A stretch of DNA of 64,000 nt from Spirodela intermedia (taxonomy: Eukaryota; Streptophyta; Magnoliopsida; Alismatales; Araceae), in contig LR746274.1 of the NCBI GenBank assembly GCA_902729315.2, positions 8,450,537-8,514,536 on the forward strand, in the 5' to 3' direction. Numbering within the stretch: position 1 is the first letter of the stretch; each line of letters starts with the position of its first letter. A model generated the notes under the pieces. That model was not told the DNA's origin, did not search any database, and saw nothing but the letters and a program-made list of their open reading frames with translations. Made by a program: the position numbers and the translations under genes. Of the stretch, positions 24,001 through 37,700 are shown one piece after another.

Positions 24001-27000
24001 CGCCATTATGATTGAGTGCTTTTTCTTTTGCAGTTGGGTACCTTTTTCTATCTCCCTACTTCATTGTGTAATTGAATTGTATGATCTTGGACACCATGCT
24101 TGCTGAGATTATTTGCTATGATTTTTTAGTGAAATGATTATTATCATTTAAAATGCAAAAACATGAAGATCCCGAGTAAAGAAAAGAGCTCACCCTAAAG
24201 ATAACGATTTTGCAGTAAAGAAGGAAAATTGCATTCCATATCAAGAAGCATTACCATTGAACCGAAATTAGTTTGACCTATGTGAATATTGCAAATCTGA
24301 TGACAACAGCCTGAGCTGACTTAAGTTTTGGGGTTTCTTGGTTGGCTCTCATGATTGAGTCACCTGATATAATTTCAGAGTTCTTGGTATATGAAATTTC
24401 TGTTTTTAAGAAGGTCATTTTTTTCAGCTGCAATATACCTGTTTTCTAAGTGTTCTGATGTATTAATGGATTTGTTAGTAGCACGTAAAATTGACTAATG
24501 CACCATTCTTTTCCTTCCTTCCATCCTCTCTCTATCTGATGTTTTTTAACGCTTCAATGTAATTCTTACACACCTGATGCCAGAAACTGGGTCATGGTTA
24601 GTACCTTTTATCTCTTTTCTATTCTCAAACTTGAAAGTCGAGCACAATTCCTTTGTTCTTACTGTATCTGTTTCCATTACATTGTTTCATGTGTCAGATA
24701 TTTACAGTTTCGTTTTTATGTGTAAAGTATAAAACCAGCCATTATTGTCATAGAAGAATGATGAGACATAATGTCTGTCGATTCCACTTCAGACAGAATT
24801 TATCCGTTTATTTATTTATTTTATTGTCCATGAACCTTGAATATTTTCATGCAGTGAGAAAGAAAGAAGAAGAGGAAGAAAGGAAGTCCAAGGGTGGCAT
24901 TGTTCAACATAGCAGAAGCACTGGTAAGAAATAAGACAATCGTCTATGTAACCTTATCCAGTCCACTTTTAATTTTCAAAGTTTTAGGATAGTTAGAGAG
25001 AATCTAATTTCTTTCTATTGTCTGATGGTTATCTTTCACTTGAATCTTTTTAAAATAAAGACCAGAAGGGGTTCATGAGTTATTTATAGACTTCCTTGGA
25101 AACTTGAGTTCAGCAAATGATAAATTTGATTTTTCTTCTAAATAGTATAGCTTTTGTTTCTATATTCGGTTTTGGAATCAGGGGGGGACTTAATTTCAAC
25201 ACAGAGTTGCCCCCTTCCCCCCTAAAAGGTGTGCTTTCTGCCTAAGGTTCCTTTGTACATCTGCTAGTGGGCTAGCGATTACAACCTACTTGGGTAACCC
25301 TGCTGGTTTCCTGATCAGTTTTTAATTTATACTAGGGTAAAAGAGTCTCCTTTACTCCTGTCGGCACCTTTTTAAGGATTTGGGATGAAGAAGAAAATGG
25401 ATAGTCACTTTTACTTTGCTTAATGGATGGACTACAATAGCGAGAATTGATGACTAAGGAGGCTCTTGTGAAACTTTAATCCTCTAAACATCATTGAATA
25501 ATATTTTCCATATGAAAACCCTGCTTCATAGGAGGTGTTTTTGTCTGCTTCATAGTCCGTTTCATACCAAATGGTCATTTGGCTTGAACCCCCCATGAGT
25601 CACAATAGAGTGTTGACCTTGAGACTGCCCCAATCTAGACTAATCCAAAGGGGATGCACTACATATATTTCGTTAAATTATGATCCATACATTACATCAT
25701 TATCTAAATTTTCCTTAATTCAGCGTAGTAATATCCCAAGGATCCACACTCTCTAGTCAATATTTATGTATGGGTATTTGACCAGTTCACCGATGGACTA
25801 AAACCAATTCTTCTTAGAAAAGGTTATGTCCAAATTCCACGGGGAGATCTTATGAGATTAATGCTTGTATTTATTTATGTAACTGGATTAATGCATTTTA
25901 TGTTCATCATCTTTTAAGTTTCTAGTCAATTGATATGGTATCTATTCTGCGTCAGTTGGCTAAATCTAGAAACATCATGATCCTGAACATTTAATGTTGT
26001 TAAGTGATTATTCTCTCTTCCAGGTAAAATTCAGTCCCCCGACCTCAAAAGCTTTGTTCAGCAGTTTCCTGGCGCTTCCTTTGATGAAAACAGAGGTATA
26101 TACCGTAAGTTCCCCTTCTACATATGAGGATGATGATCATCATGATATATAAATATATAACATATCGTCTTATTTATTTTTTATATAAAGCTTAATCATG
26201 GATTACTTTAGCAAACATCTGTGAGTGATGTAAAAATGATTCTAGTTGAATTATACCAGTTATCTCCGTTATTTCTTGAACATTTTTTTCAAAATCTAAA
26301 CATAAGCACTGATAGGCATATATATATTCTAGATTAATCATGGGCTATTCTACCAAAGTCGCTGATTATGATATTAAGATAACTCTACTTGAATTAATTT
26401 ATTTTTATTGCATCTTGAACATTGCTTTCAAATGGTTAATATTAGAATCTTATTTTTTCCTTTTCCAGAAATCAAGCTGTTTTATCTTATTAGGCTCGAC
26501 AATGCACCGTAAATATAAATGTGAAAAAAATGAAAAAAGGGTGTCTATTAGTTTTAGCCAGAATAAAGCGAGTTCCTTTTTCTATTATTGAGAGTAGTGG
26601 AAACCCACCCACCCACCATGTCTTGAAGATAATCTGTTGTAGAATGTGGGCTTAATACAAAAAATGTTTCTCTGAAATAATGTGCTGACTGTTATTTTTC
26701 CTAAATTTTTTTCATTATAATTCGAAACTCAGGCAATGACTCCGAGGATGTATCAGCTGCAACGGGAGACGAAGCAAGGTAAACTTCCATCTGCTTGCCG
26801 AGTTTCCTTTTGTGGGTATGCTTTCTTTATTTTTGGATGCAGTTGAACTGGTGGAATTGGGCGGGTTGATTCAGAAAAAAATCTTAATGCACCTTAAATT
26901 ATTGATTTTCTGGGAGATTTCGCCACCCCAATTGCACTAATTCTCCATCTTTGTGACGCCCTCAACACTAAGGAGCCTCATAAGATTAGTGGGTAGCCCA

Positions 27001-28243
27001 TTATTCTAAACCCTAAACCTTGGGTCAAATCAAAATCTGAACTTTGTGAACGGAGAAGTACAAGCAGCATTCGTGAAGTAGGACATCCATTATTTCTGAA
27101 ATCAAGTGACATTGAAAGGGAACCTGTTGATAATCTTACCTGATTAATTGTTTCCCACTTAATTTCTCTAAAGTTGTCTGATCCTTGTTTGGGATGATGC
27201 CCTAAACCTCAGAAAGCCTCATAACACTAGTGTCGGCCCATTGATTAAGGTCCTAAACCCTACACCCATCAAGCCCCCAAATCTAGGGTTCATGAGCAGA
27301 TAAATCCAAGCATCATTGATGAATTGGGCCAGAAAACATTTCGCAAGAAAATTTGTAGAGAACCTTGGCTGATGCTTGCTTCTAAGTTAATTCCCCTGAA
27401 TTGGACCTGACCCTTGTGTCAGGTCGATGAACCCTTTTTTTCTTCACCGTGTTACCCTAAGCCCTTGAGATCCCCATAATATTGGGGGTTCTCTCCCATC
27501 AATATAAACCCTAAATCCTAAATCTTAAACCTATAAAAGACCCAAATCTAGAATCCATGACCAGAAAACTTCAAGTAACATTCCCAAACTATTTCCAATT
27601 AAAGTGATTTCGAAAGAAAATTTCTCAATAATCTTGGCTGATGCTTGCTGCTAAGTTAATCCCTTAAATTGGATCCAACCCTGGTTTCAGGTCGATGGAC
27701 CCAAGGAGAGAGGACTTATTTTTTCTTCGCCTGGTTACCCCAGTTCCTTGAGATGCCCAATAATATTAGGGTTCCTCCCATCAAGATAAACCATTAGTCC
27801 TGAATCCTAAACCCTATCGAAGCCCTAAAATCTAGAGTCCATAATCAGAAGAATTCAATCAGCGTTTAAAAATATTTCTAATTCAGGTCATTTGGAAAGA
27901 AAATTTGCTGATAATCTTGGCTGTTACTTGCTTCTATGTTAATTCCCCTAAATTGGATCCGACCCTTTCTTCAGGCTGATGGACCCAAGGAGAGAGAACC
28001 CATTAATATAAACCCTAAGTCCTGAATCCTAAACCCTATTAAAACCCTAACTATAGAATCCATGACTAGAAAACTGCAAGCAGCATTGACAAACTATTTC
28101 TAATTCAAGTGACTTGTCAATAAACTTGTCAATAATCTCTTTTTTTTTCCCCTTGAATTGCATCCAACCCTTGTTTCAGGTCGACGGAGCCGACAGGATC
28201 GGGCAAGTCTTTCAAGCCTGGGACATGGCAGCCCCCAACCTGA
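21039..28243 (+). CDS. NDUFAF2: NDUFAF2 / mimitin-like complex I assembly factor (B17.2-like)
   Basis: The family helps assemble mitochondrial NADH:ubiquinone oxidoreductase. Eight exons: 21039-21150, 22518-22574, 22927-22979, 23932-23983, 24855-24923, 26024-26095, 26733-26778, 28180-28243. They sum to 525 bp, giving 174 residues plus TGA, with all phases consistent. The core reads LVGVDKVGNRYFVRKEEVDG, then KEKRWVIFKGEDDPTSIPVE and WICWLNGQRKKAPSPEEMLE. The tail GKSFKPGTWQPP is the conserved C-terminus. Intron 3 appears to be GC-AG (donor GAG followed by GCAAGG); a GT nine bases further on would add three codons in frame but would break family conservation. The last intron is about 1.4 kb and holds a tandem array that includes copies of its own acceptor. 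The symbol is borrowed from the animal orthologue. Confidence 0.9.
27130..28179 (+). repeat. 205-285-bp tandem repeats ending at the last acceptor of the NDUFAF2-like gene
   Basis: Units share AATCTTGGCTG.TGCTTGCT, then CCTGAATTGGA..C.ACCC, and TTGTTTCAGGTCGATGGACC, plus telomere-box-like AAACCCTAAA segments. The CAGGTCGA landmark occurs near 27419, 27687, 27971 (CAGGCTGA) and at the real acceptor (28177-28184). An earlier diverged copy near 27181 lacks the CAG. Confidence 0.8.
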
Positions 28244-29760
28244 CACCTGTAACCCCAGTTCAGCTTCTCCTTCATCTTCAACATGGTTGACTCCTCAAGA
28301 ACACATCACAAACCAGGTCCATTCTGGGTTCCCCAAAGAAGCAGCTCCCTGTTGCAAATCTCCAAACATGGTGAGTGCCCTCATTTTGCCACGTTCTTAC
28401 TGTTCCTCTCCTTTGCCTGCAACGTCCATGAATCATACTTTCATGAATATGCTGAGTCAATTATTTAATTTAAATGTATCGCATTCCAGTCAATCTTAGA
28501 AAATAATATCCAACTATGAACACATTCCCATTCGAAAAATGTAGATGCATGAGGCGGGGGTCCTGCCTGCTGGCGATTTTCAGTGGATTTTAGTGCAATA
28601 AATGTATTTTTGAGGGGGTGAATATGTCAGTGTATCTTGGGTTCCAACTCAGCTTCAATCTGGTTGTGGATGAGGATGGTGGTAGCTGAAATCTAGTTGG
28701 GTCGACTTTTTTCTTGTGGATCGGGCCCACTTAACATACTCTGTGGGGCCCACGTTTTCTTGGGCCCAGATTTATTATATATGTAGCTCCTTTGTTAGAT
28801 TCAGCTTTGGGCCCGGCCTGGTTTTATAGGGTCCGGCCTGAGGTCGGGCCGAGCTGAGTTGGCCTCTGGCCATTCTGTTGGGGCCTGATCTTCATAAGGT
28901 ACGTCCTCGATCTTCTTTAAATTCCCTCTTGGTCTTTATTGACGCCAATAATTAAAATCTCAACGGGCCAAGCCCGGTTTTCATTGGGCCCGGCCCGTTG
29001 TCACCCATAAATTGATGATCGGGCTTGACTTTGTAGCCCGAAACTAATAATCTTGGGCCATGCTTCGGGCTCATGTGGCCCAAAACGGGAATAATTAGTG
29101 AGACTCCAGTCGTTGCTGTGCTTAGTGGGGCCCCTTCACCCCCCATCTTTTTGAGAATGTTTTTACATTTTTAACCTTATATTTTCGAGGATAACACTAG
29201 CTATCGTGATATTTTAAAATTTTTAGTTATTTTTTAATTTTATTTTTTATGTCTTAAAATGAGCTATTTTCTCTCACTTGCAGAATATTTACCGAGAGAG
29301 AGAGATAATGTTCGGGCATGGGGTTTTATATAATATAATATATTTATGCGAGAAAATGGAAATTTAGCGAGTCTTCTTGGTGTATACGCAAAAGAGGTCG
29401 GATGACGTGTTGATATCATCTAGGGGCGTGCACCTTCCCATGCGATGACCGTTGTCCGTACCTTTCTTTTTTCTCAATAATACCCTCCCAAAAATAAGCA
29501 CAAGACTTATTTAAAATCTGTCCCAAATAGTTTTAAAATGCTTTTTGGCCCCTAGCTGGCTTGAAACATAATTATTTTATATTTCGGATTGAAAAACGTA
29601 ACCCTCCTCCCAACCACTACTACCACCACCACCAACTTACTACTATTAGTAGTAGTACCACCATTGATGTAATTTATCTAGCAATATTCAGTGGCAGCTG
29701 CTCTGAAATGCCCCTCAAGCCTGTCTTTTATATCCAACCAACTAAATCCACCCCCCTCCC
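28244..29760. other. NDUFAF2-like 3' region and intergenic DNA
   Basis: The first few hundred bases should be 3' untranslated sequence. From 28720 to 29100 there are many GGGCCC, GGCCCG and AGCCCG words in both orientations. A (GA)n run sits near 29292 and short (ACC)n/(AGT)n repeats near 29620-29665. No gene recognised. Confidence 0.45.
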
Positions 29761-29764
29761 TCTC

Positions 29765-31010
29765 TATTGAGGGAATGTTTATGGTCAACTACTTTAGACA
29801 TTCATAGGATTTTCGACATAGGTTTCCTTTTTCATAGCCATATTTCAAGGTCAACTGTTATATGCTCTATATAATTGCTAAGTAGGTTGGGGTATTTCTC
29901 ACAAAAATGATTCCTTTAATAGCCTCTTCATGGTAACATTCACAAGATTTTGTTATACCAATACATCAATCTATACCCCCTCTCCCCCTTTGACTCAAAC
30001 ATGGGTTTCTTTTTTCATAGCCGTGTTTGGTGGTCAACTTCTATATGCTCTATATGTTGTTAAGTAGGTTGTGGTAACCCTCAATAGGTTTCCTTTCATG
30101 GTAATATTCATAAGATGTTGGTCAACAATACCTCTAAAGTTTCACATTGATGTCAATTGACAAAATATATCCCTCCCTCTGACTCCAACATAAGTTTTAT
30201 TTTTCATAGCTGTGTTTGGATTGCTAAGTAGGTTGGGGTATCCCTCAATAGGATTTCTTTAATAGCCTCTTAATGATGATGTTAATAAGATTTTGCTCAG
30301 CAATATCCCCAAAGTTCCACTTTGATGTCAATTGACAAAATATATTATTCCCCCCTTTGACTCTAACATAACTTTTCTTCTTCATAGCTGTATTTGGTGG
30401 TCAACTACTACATACATTCACAAGATTTCCTTACATTATTCAATCACAATTGCTCTATAATACCTCCAAAGTTTCACTTTTGACTCAAACATGGGTTTCC
30501 TTTTTCAGAACTATGATTCATGGTCAACTATTATATGCTCTTTGTGTTGATAAGTAGGTTGGGGTATCCCTCAATAGGATTAATGGTGACCACTATAGGC
30601 GTTCTTAGGGTTTCCTTATAGTCTCACTTTGATGTAAATTAAAGATATCTATCCCCCACTTTGCTCTATAGCTTCTTTTTTTTCATAACAATTTTTCATG
30701 GTCAACTGCTATAAGCACTATGTATAGCTAGGTAGATTAGGGTATCCCCCTCAATAAGATTCCTTTAATAGCTTCTTCATGGTAACTACTAGGATTTCCT
30801 TATGGCAGTCTTCAATCATAGTTGCTTCACATCCTCTTTTGACTCAAGCATGAGTTTCCTTTTTCATAGCCATGTTTCTTGGTCAACTGCTATATGCTCT
30901 TTGTGTTGCTAAGTAGGTTGGGGTTATCCCTTAATAGGGATTCCTTTAATAGTTTGTTGATGGTAAATGCTCTATGATACCCTAAGAATCCATCTTTTGA
31001 CTATTCCTCC
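29765..31010. repeat. ~120-190-bp tandem array upstream of aconitase
   Basis: About seven degenerate units share GGTTTCCTTTTTCATAGCC, GGTCAACTGCTATATGCTC, GCTAAGTAGGTTGGGGTATC, CCTCAATAGGATTCCTTTAA and TAGCCTCTTCATGGTAAC. The TTTTTCATAGC landmark recurs near 29830, 30010, 30197, 30380 and 30860, with variants between. Each unit has GTCAAC cores. No coding capacity. It ends about 400 bp before the aconitase TATA box. Confidence 0.8.
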
Positions 31011-31413
31011 CAATCTATACTACCTTTTTATAATAATCTAACATAGTCAACTATTAGTTACTGGGTTATCTCTCATGAGACTCCTCGTTCTCTTAAGACA
31101 TTCAATCCCTCCTCAATATCATATACCAACATTCCAGCAAAGTCAACCCTACTATAAGTGGTAAAATGCTACTATTGGGATGAATAGTGTATTCTGGAGA
31201 GGTGGGTTGAGCCCACACTTTATGAGTGCCAAGGCTCAATCTTTACCGGTGGAACCAGACATGGGTTCCGTCAAAGTCAACGGGGGTGGGTGGGTTTGTA
31301 ATATATTCAGGATTTTTATGAAAATAAATTAAATCATGCCCTTAAAGGGCATAATGCGATATATACATCATTCAGTGTTACATTCAAAATTTACTGTTTT
31401 GAAGAGGTATAAG

Positions 31414-31422
31414 TATAAAAAA
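31414..31422 (+). promoter_or_regulatory. TATA box of aconitase
   Basis: TATAAAAAA at 31414-31422, 299 bp upstream of the start codon. A leader rich in CTC/CAT follows. An upstream ATG (31632) is in frame with the start; the conserved plant mitochondrial aconitase N-terminus (MY...) favours 31713. Confidence 0.55.
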
Positions 31423-31712
31423 CTGGCCTTCTTTTTCCCGTGGTACTCCCCATGCTTCTCGGCGTTCTCTGAACGCGGTGGCGTCGGTAGCAGCGGCCAG
31501 CCGGAGGGACAGCCGTCGCCATCCCGCCTTCCCACATACGAGAACCAGAGCTAGGGTTTGCGTGACCGACTCTATTCTCCTCCATACCTCATCTCCTTCT
31601 CCATCCCTCATCTGTCTGCCGTCATCAGCTGGTGATCATCATCCTCATCCTCGTCGTTATCTGCCATCATCTCATCGCACCGGCGTCATTTGATGCGAGG
31701 CGCCCTGCGGCG

Positions 31713-34700
31713 ATGTATAAAGCGGCTCCCCCCACTGCCGGCCTCGCCAGGGTTGGTCCTGTCAGGGCTTCCAGGCCTCAGTCCTCGCTGTCGCCGGTCC
31801 CCTGCAGGAGAATTGGCTGTTCAGTCGGTGGTGGCGGCCGGTCTCTCAGCTTCTCCAGGTCCAGCGTTGAGCTCCACCGGAGACTCGGGCTGTTAGGACG
31901 AGGAGGAGTCTGTCGGGTGCCGCCGTTCAGAGTACCGGCCAGGGCGTCCGCCGTCGTGATTGAGCGTTTCCAGCGGAAGATCGCCGCCATGGGTCCGTAT
32001 TCTGCCCATGGATCAATTCTTTGCTTGCTTGGTTGCCCCTCTTCGGTGCAGGACTTTTGTCAACTTTTTTGGTTTTGACTGGTAGACTCTGGTGTGGCTC
32101 ACTGATTCTGGTTGAATGTACACTAACTGTTTGTTGATATGTTGGTGTTGGGGCATTGCAGATGACGGTAACGCCTTTAAGGAGATTTTGACTAGCCTTC
32201 CAAAGCCTGGAGGTGGTGAATTCGGGAAGTACTACAGCCTACCTGCTCTGAATGATCCGAGGATTGGTAAATTTGCTTCTTCTGCTTGTTGTGTCCTGCA
32301 CGTGTGGCCTGAATAATGCGTACAAGATTGTTTTATGGCTCACTGTAGAATGGTTCGCTGTATAAGAAGAGTCAGTTTTTCCTTTTTTTACAATTTACTA
32401 TCTCATACCCTGGATTATATTTCATTCTAAAATTTATGTAGTAACATTTTTGTATCGTTTTTTTGGTTTAAACTGGAGATTAGTTCCCCAGTGACGTGTT
32501 TTCCTTTATGCGAAGTTTTGATTTCTTTTGTAATTGATCACAGCTTCAACTTGGACTTTGTGTTGTTGATTGAGTTGTTCTCTTTCCATTTTTCATGGCT
32601 GAGGCATTTTTTTTGACTTGTGCCTATCACGCAGGTAAGCTGCCATATTCCATCCGGATTCTTCTCGAGTCCGCAATCCGTAATTGTGATAATTTCCAGG
32701 TCACAAAAAATGATGTTGAGAAAATTCTTGATTGGGAGAACACCTCTCCCAAGCAAGTTGAGATTCCTTTTAAACCTGCTCGTGTCCTTCTACAGGTGAG
32801 AATGATGTCAGAAAAGTTAATTCTTTTCATTTTTTAAGATCATATTTCCCAGGAATTCATTTCTTACAGTCTTTCTGTGCTCCAGGATTTTACAGGCGTA
32901 CCAGCTGTTGTTGACCTTGCTTGTATGAGAGATGCTATGCAAAATCTAGGAGATGATCCGAAAAAGATCAACCCTTTGGTAAGTCCAAGCCATCTTTTAC
33001 TTTGGGTACCAGTTCTAATATTGGCATTTGTAAATTATGAATAGTTCCATGGTTATTTTTTTTCTTTATGCTTTGAACGAGCACACGCCTTTAATAATTA
33101 TTTTTGGTGGCTCCTGAATGGAGTATGTAGGAATTAACAAGGCTGTACTTTCTTTATTTGGCTTTCCAGACTGTCCTCAATTGGGTTTTTACTTTCTTGA
33201 AAACGTCTTGAAACTCATATTTTACCCAAAGGCGTCCGTGTGCTATGTTGGGTTCAAAGCGCTTCCTATTGTTTTTGCACTTGATATTTGGTTCTGTACC
33301 AGCTTTTGATGATTCTTTCTATGCAATCTGAAATGGTGATCATTGAACCTGTGTACTAGTTTTTATCAAAAATGAAATCCAACACATTGCATTCTCCCAG
33401 ATGGGAAATGACGACACAAAACAATAGAACACTCTCTAAATGAATTCTGACGTAAAAAACGAAGCCGAATTTTGGCCGCATATCTTCTGCTTTTTGTTTG
33501 CAGAGTAATTTCCTCGCTAAGTTCCGAAATCTTTCTGCACTGCAGGTTCCTGTAGATCTTGTCATTGATCACTCAGTTCAGGTGGATTTGGCAAGATCAG
33601 AAAATGCAGTGCAGGCGAACATGGAATTAGAGTTCTATAGAAATAAAGAGAGATTTGCTTTCCTTAAGTGGGGATCAACTGCTTTCCAAAACATGCTTGT
33701 TGTTCCTCCAGGTTCTGGTATTGTGCATCAGGTATTAATAACTTTTTCAGTCCGACCAGGTGGCCTTATTTGTTTTTCGAGATTTGTTTACACATTCTTC
33801 ACAATTTTGATGATAAGTTTACCTCTTAAAATGATGTTAATTACGTTACCACCTCTTCAGGTTAATCTGGAATACCTTGGTCGAGTTGTCTTCAATACAG
33901 ATGGACTCCTATATCCTGATAGTGTCGTAGGCACTGATTCCCATACCACAATGATTGATGGATTGGGAGTTGCTGGTTGGGGAGTTGGAGGAATTGAAGC
34001 TGAGGCTGTAATGCTTGGACAGGTAAACGGTGCAATGCACCTATGACCTTTTGATGCTTTGCATTTTTACATATTTCTTTGTGATGAATCATAAGACTCG
34101 TGTGTGAAGTTTTTACCCAACGTGTGTCTCTTGTAGTGCATTATACTTTTAAGTTTAAATTTAAGAGGTATGTGGGTAAGAATATTAGTAATAACCGTTA
34201 TTTTGTTCGTCATTACATGTGTGAATTTGATTTCATGTAAATTCAACTTTGTAATTGTTCTCTTAACCATTATCAAATCACACAAGGGTAGAGGCATGTT
34301 CCTTCTTGTGAGTTTTATGACTCATTCTGCTGAACAACGAGTCAAAGGTCCAACGATGAATTTAGAATTTAATAGCGTCTGGATCAATCAGGTCTCTTTG
34401 CTATTAAGGTTCAAAAGAATAACTTATCCTTTGCCCTGTAAAAGTTCAAGGCACTGCTCTGAACGGATATCATATTTGAGATCTTGCTGCATACTAAAAA
34501 GTTCCCATTGTAAAATAAATCATTTTCTTGTTATTGATACAACAAAATATCAACCAAGCTCAAACATCAGTTCCAGTTTAAAAGCTCTTACAAACATTTT
34601 TTTTGAGAAACTTGGTGACAGACTGCCAAGAATACTGCTAAACTTTATAAGATACTCAATGAATGAAAGAGCCAAGCCAGGTCCTTTCCTCTTTCTTAGG

Positions 34701-37700
34701 AAAAAGAGGAAAGGACCTATCTCAATGAATAAATTTTCCGTTGAATAAGGAGCTTCCTTTTGTGTCACCATAAAATTGGGTCACTTATAATCAAGCTTCT
34801 CCCTGGCATAGTAATTGTACGGTCAACTCAATGCAATACCAGTACATGTCTGTGTGGAAATTGATGTTGTAGCCGCATGTATGATTTTGCAAGAATCGTT
34901 TTCTGATTCTTTTTCTCATCGACATAGTTTATGACTTGTACATAGAGTCAGTCGTATTTGATGCATTTAGAGTTGATATTTTAATTCATCTTCAACTATA
35001 CTGAAGAGCTCAAATAAATAAACAGTACGTGTGTCTCCTTTTTTTAGCCCACAATCTTGACATTACTAAGAATCTTGGATACTTTCAGTTATCTAATTTA
35101 CTCATATTAATTCAGTGATTAGAGACTTAATTGATTTTGGGTGCTTAAGTATACTTCTCATTGTGTAGAACAGTACTGGCACTCTCTTTGTTTGTGATTA
35201 AAATTTGCATAAATATTGACTTAATTTGTCTTTCAAAATAATTTTGTATTAATGCTGCCTTTAATTGGACAGCCCATGAGCATGGTCTTGCCTGGTGTTG
35301 TTGGGTTCAAGCTATCTGGAAAATTAGGTGACGGTGTCACAGCCACTGACTTGGTCCTGACTGTGACACAATTGTTGAGAAAGCATGGTGTTGTTGGCAA
35401 GTTTGTTGAGTTCTATGGTAATCCCTTGAACTATTGAAAACAAAACCATTTGTCACGTCTGAATCTACTTCGTTTACTGAAGATTTTCTTTGATGGTGCA
35501 TAGGGGAGGGCATGAGCGAGCTGTCTTTGGCCGATAGGGCAACCATTGCAAATATGTCACCTGAGTATGGAGCCACAATGGGCTTCTTTCCTGTTGATCA
35601 TGTAACTTTACAGTATCTCAGACTCACAGGAAGAAGTGATGAGACTGTGAGTACCTCCTTTATATATAATAAAAAAGGAATGGAAAGGTAATGTGCCATT
35701 GTCCTTTGTGTAAGTCCTCTCTTTTTCTGTCTAACAGGTAGCAATGATAGAAGCTTACCTGCGAGCAAACAAAATGTTTGTGGACTACAGTGAGGTAATG
35801 CTGCCATTAACTGATTTTAATGAGTTGGAATAGCGTTCGATTTCTCATTTTTTAAGAAACTTTAGATGAGCAAATCGTGAATAACGAATTCCGTTTGTAA
35901 AGTGGACAACTAATATGTGCTTCTCGATCCAGCCTCAAAACGAAAGAGTTTATTCGTCGTATCTAGAATTGAACCTTACAGAGGTTGAGCCTTGCATTTC
36001 TGGGCCAAAAAGGTGCTTGACGTAATTCATCTGATGTTTAGGCATTTTTTGTGTTCTGAATGTCTTTGACAATACTTTCTGTTTTGTCATATTAAGTTTC
36101 TGTTATTTGGGTACAGGCCACATGACCGAGTTCCTTTGAAAGAGATGAAGACCGATTGGCATTCTTGTTTAAGTAATAAAGTCGGTTTCAAGGTTAGCTC
36201 GTTTGGTATTGGTAGTCTTCTGGATGTTTAGTTGTCACATGCAAAGTCTGATTACAGAATATAAGATCTTTTTCTTGCACAAATGTGGCTATTTAATGAT
36301 GATGAATTGGAACTATTTGGAGAACTCGATTAAATCTATAATTCAACTGTGATGTTATAAGAATGTTGAAGTACTGACCGCAACAAAATTTTATTTACTC
36401 ACTATCCTATGCTGAAACAACACTATATTTTCATTGATATTACCTGCAATATTGCGTAGCTAGTATTCATTCATGGAGGTTCAAGTTGTTATTTTCTTTG
36501 ATTACAGGGCTTTGCAGTTCCAAAAGAATCACAGGAGAAAGTTGTCAAATTTTCATTTCATGGCCAGCCTGAAGAGCTTAAGCACGGTAGTGTTGTTATT
36601 GCAGCTATCACAAGTTGCACAAACACCTCAAATCCTAGTGTCATGCTTGGGGCTGGTCTTGTGGCAAAAAAGGCCTGTGAATTAGGTCTTGAGGTCGGTC
36701 TGAATGACACATTCATTTATATTCCTGTTTTCAAAGAAAATGATTCACTTTTATGCGTATTTTTGGGACTGGAGTCGTGCACATTTATCCTCATAGATAT
36801 GAACAGGTATACCTTTTGATCGCATGTAGATATTCATTGTCTTATGGTCACTTTTTTTCCATCAGTAATATCAAGGTCCTGCAATTCCTGAAGTAGAAGA
36901 GTCATGCTTTATTGAAGGATTGAACTATGGCGTATTAAATGATATGAACCGATGCATATGACAGTGTGGGACCGTCCTATCGTTTGATGGGTCAGTTAAC
37001 ATTTTGCCATGACATTTGATTGTACTACAACGTTGGAGCAGTAATCTGGTGATTATACTTACGGTAGTCCCCTTGCACAGAGGCAAATTGGAACTGTTTC
37101 TTCTCTTGAAGACAACCTGGACCGGATGTTTGAGCAGAAACAGGTGACAATCTTCACCTGGAAGAACCTCTAGAACAAAAAAGGAAACGACTTAGATGTC
37201 CTACAATGTGAAAATCCTTAATCCCCTTGAAAAAAAAGGCACGTCTTTCTCTCTTGTTTTTGACAAAAGTTGAAGCTGATGTGAACTGATATCAGTTGTA
37301 CTGCAGATGTAGGTAGTCCCTGATTATCCTTCCCACCTTGTCCCTTTATTTCTTTTTAAGGGGTTAGAACCTCAGTTTAATGGAGAACAGAGAGATAAAC
37401 TTTGTTCAGGGGAGTAGAATTGGCAGAGTCAGTATAGTGCTTGGACTTGGGAAGCGAGTAAGGACTCCGGGATCACAAATCTACTGAAGATGTTCTCTGG
37501 CTGCTGGTTCTGGTCCAGGGACTAACTGCTTTGAAACTAAGCTGATTAGAGTGACGTTGAGTAGAAGCTGTTTGACTTTCGACCTAGTGGATTACCACTT
37601 AGTTCCTTAGCTTACCACTAGCAGATGTTGTTTGACAGATGGATTAGTATCATTAAAAGTTTGACAGAAATGAAGAACCGAATAAATGGAAAGCTGTAGA

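Noticed and set aside
26950-28060. Interstitial telomere from AAACCCTAAA-type words
   Set aside because: Only scattered single or double copies within a longer tandem unit; no extended (TTTAGGG)n run.
31632-31712. Upstream in-frame ATG of aconitase adding 27 residues
   Set aside because: The added stretch (MIIILILVVICHH) is hydrophobic and unlike a mitochondrial presequence; plant homologues start with MY at the equivalent of 31713.
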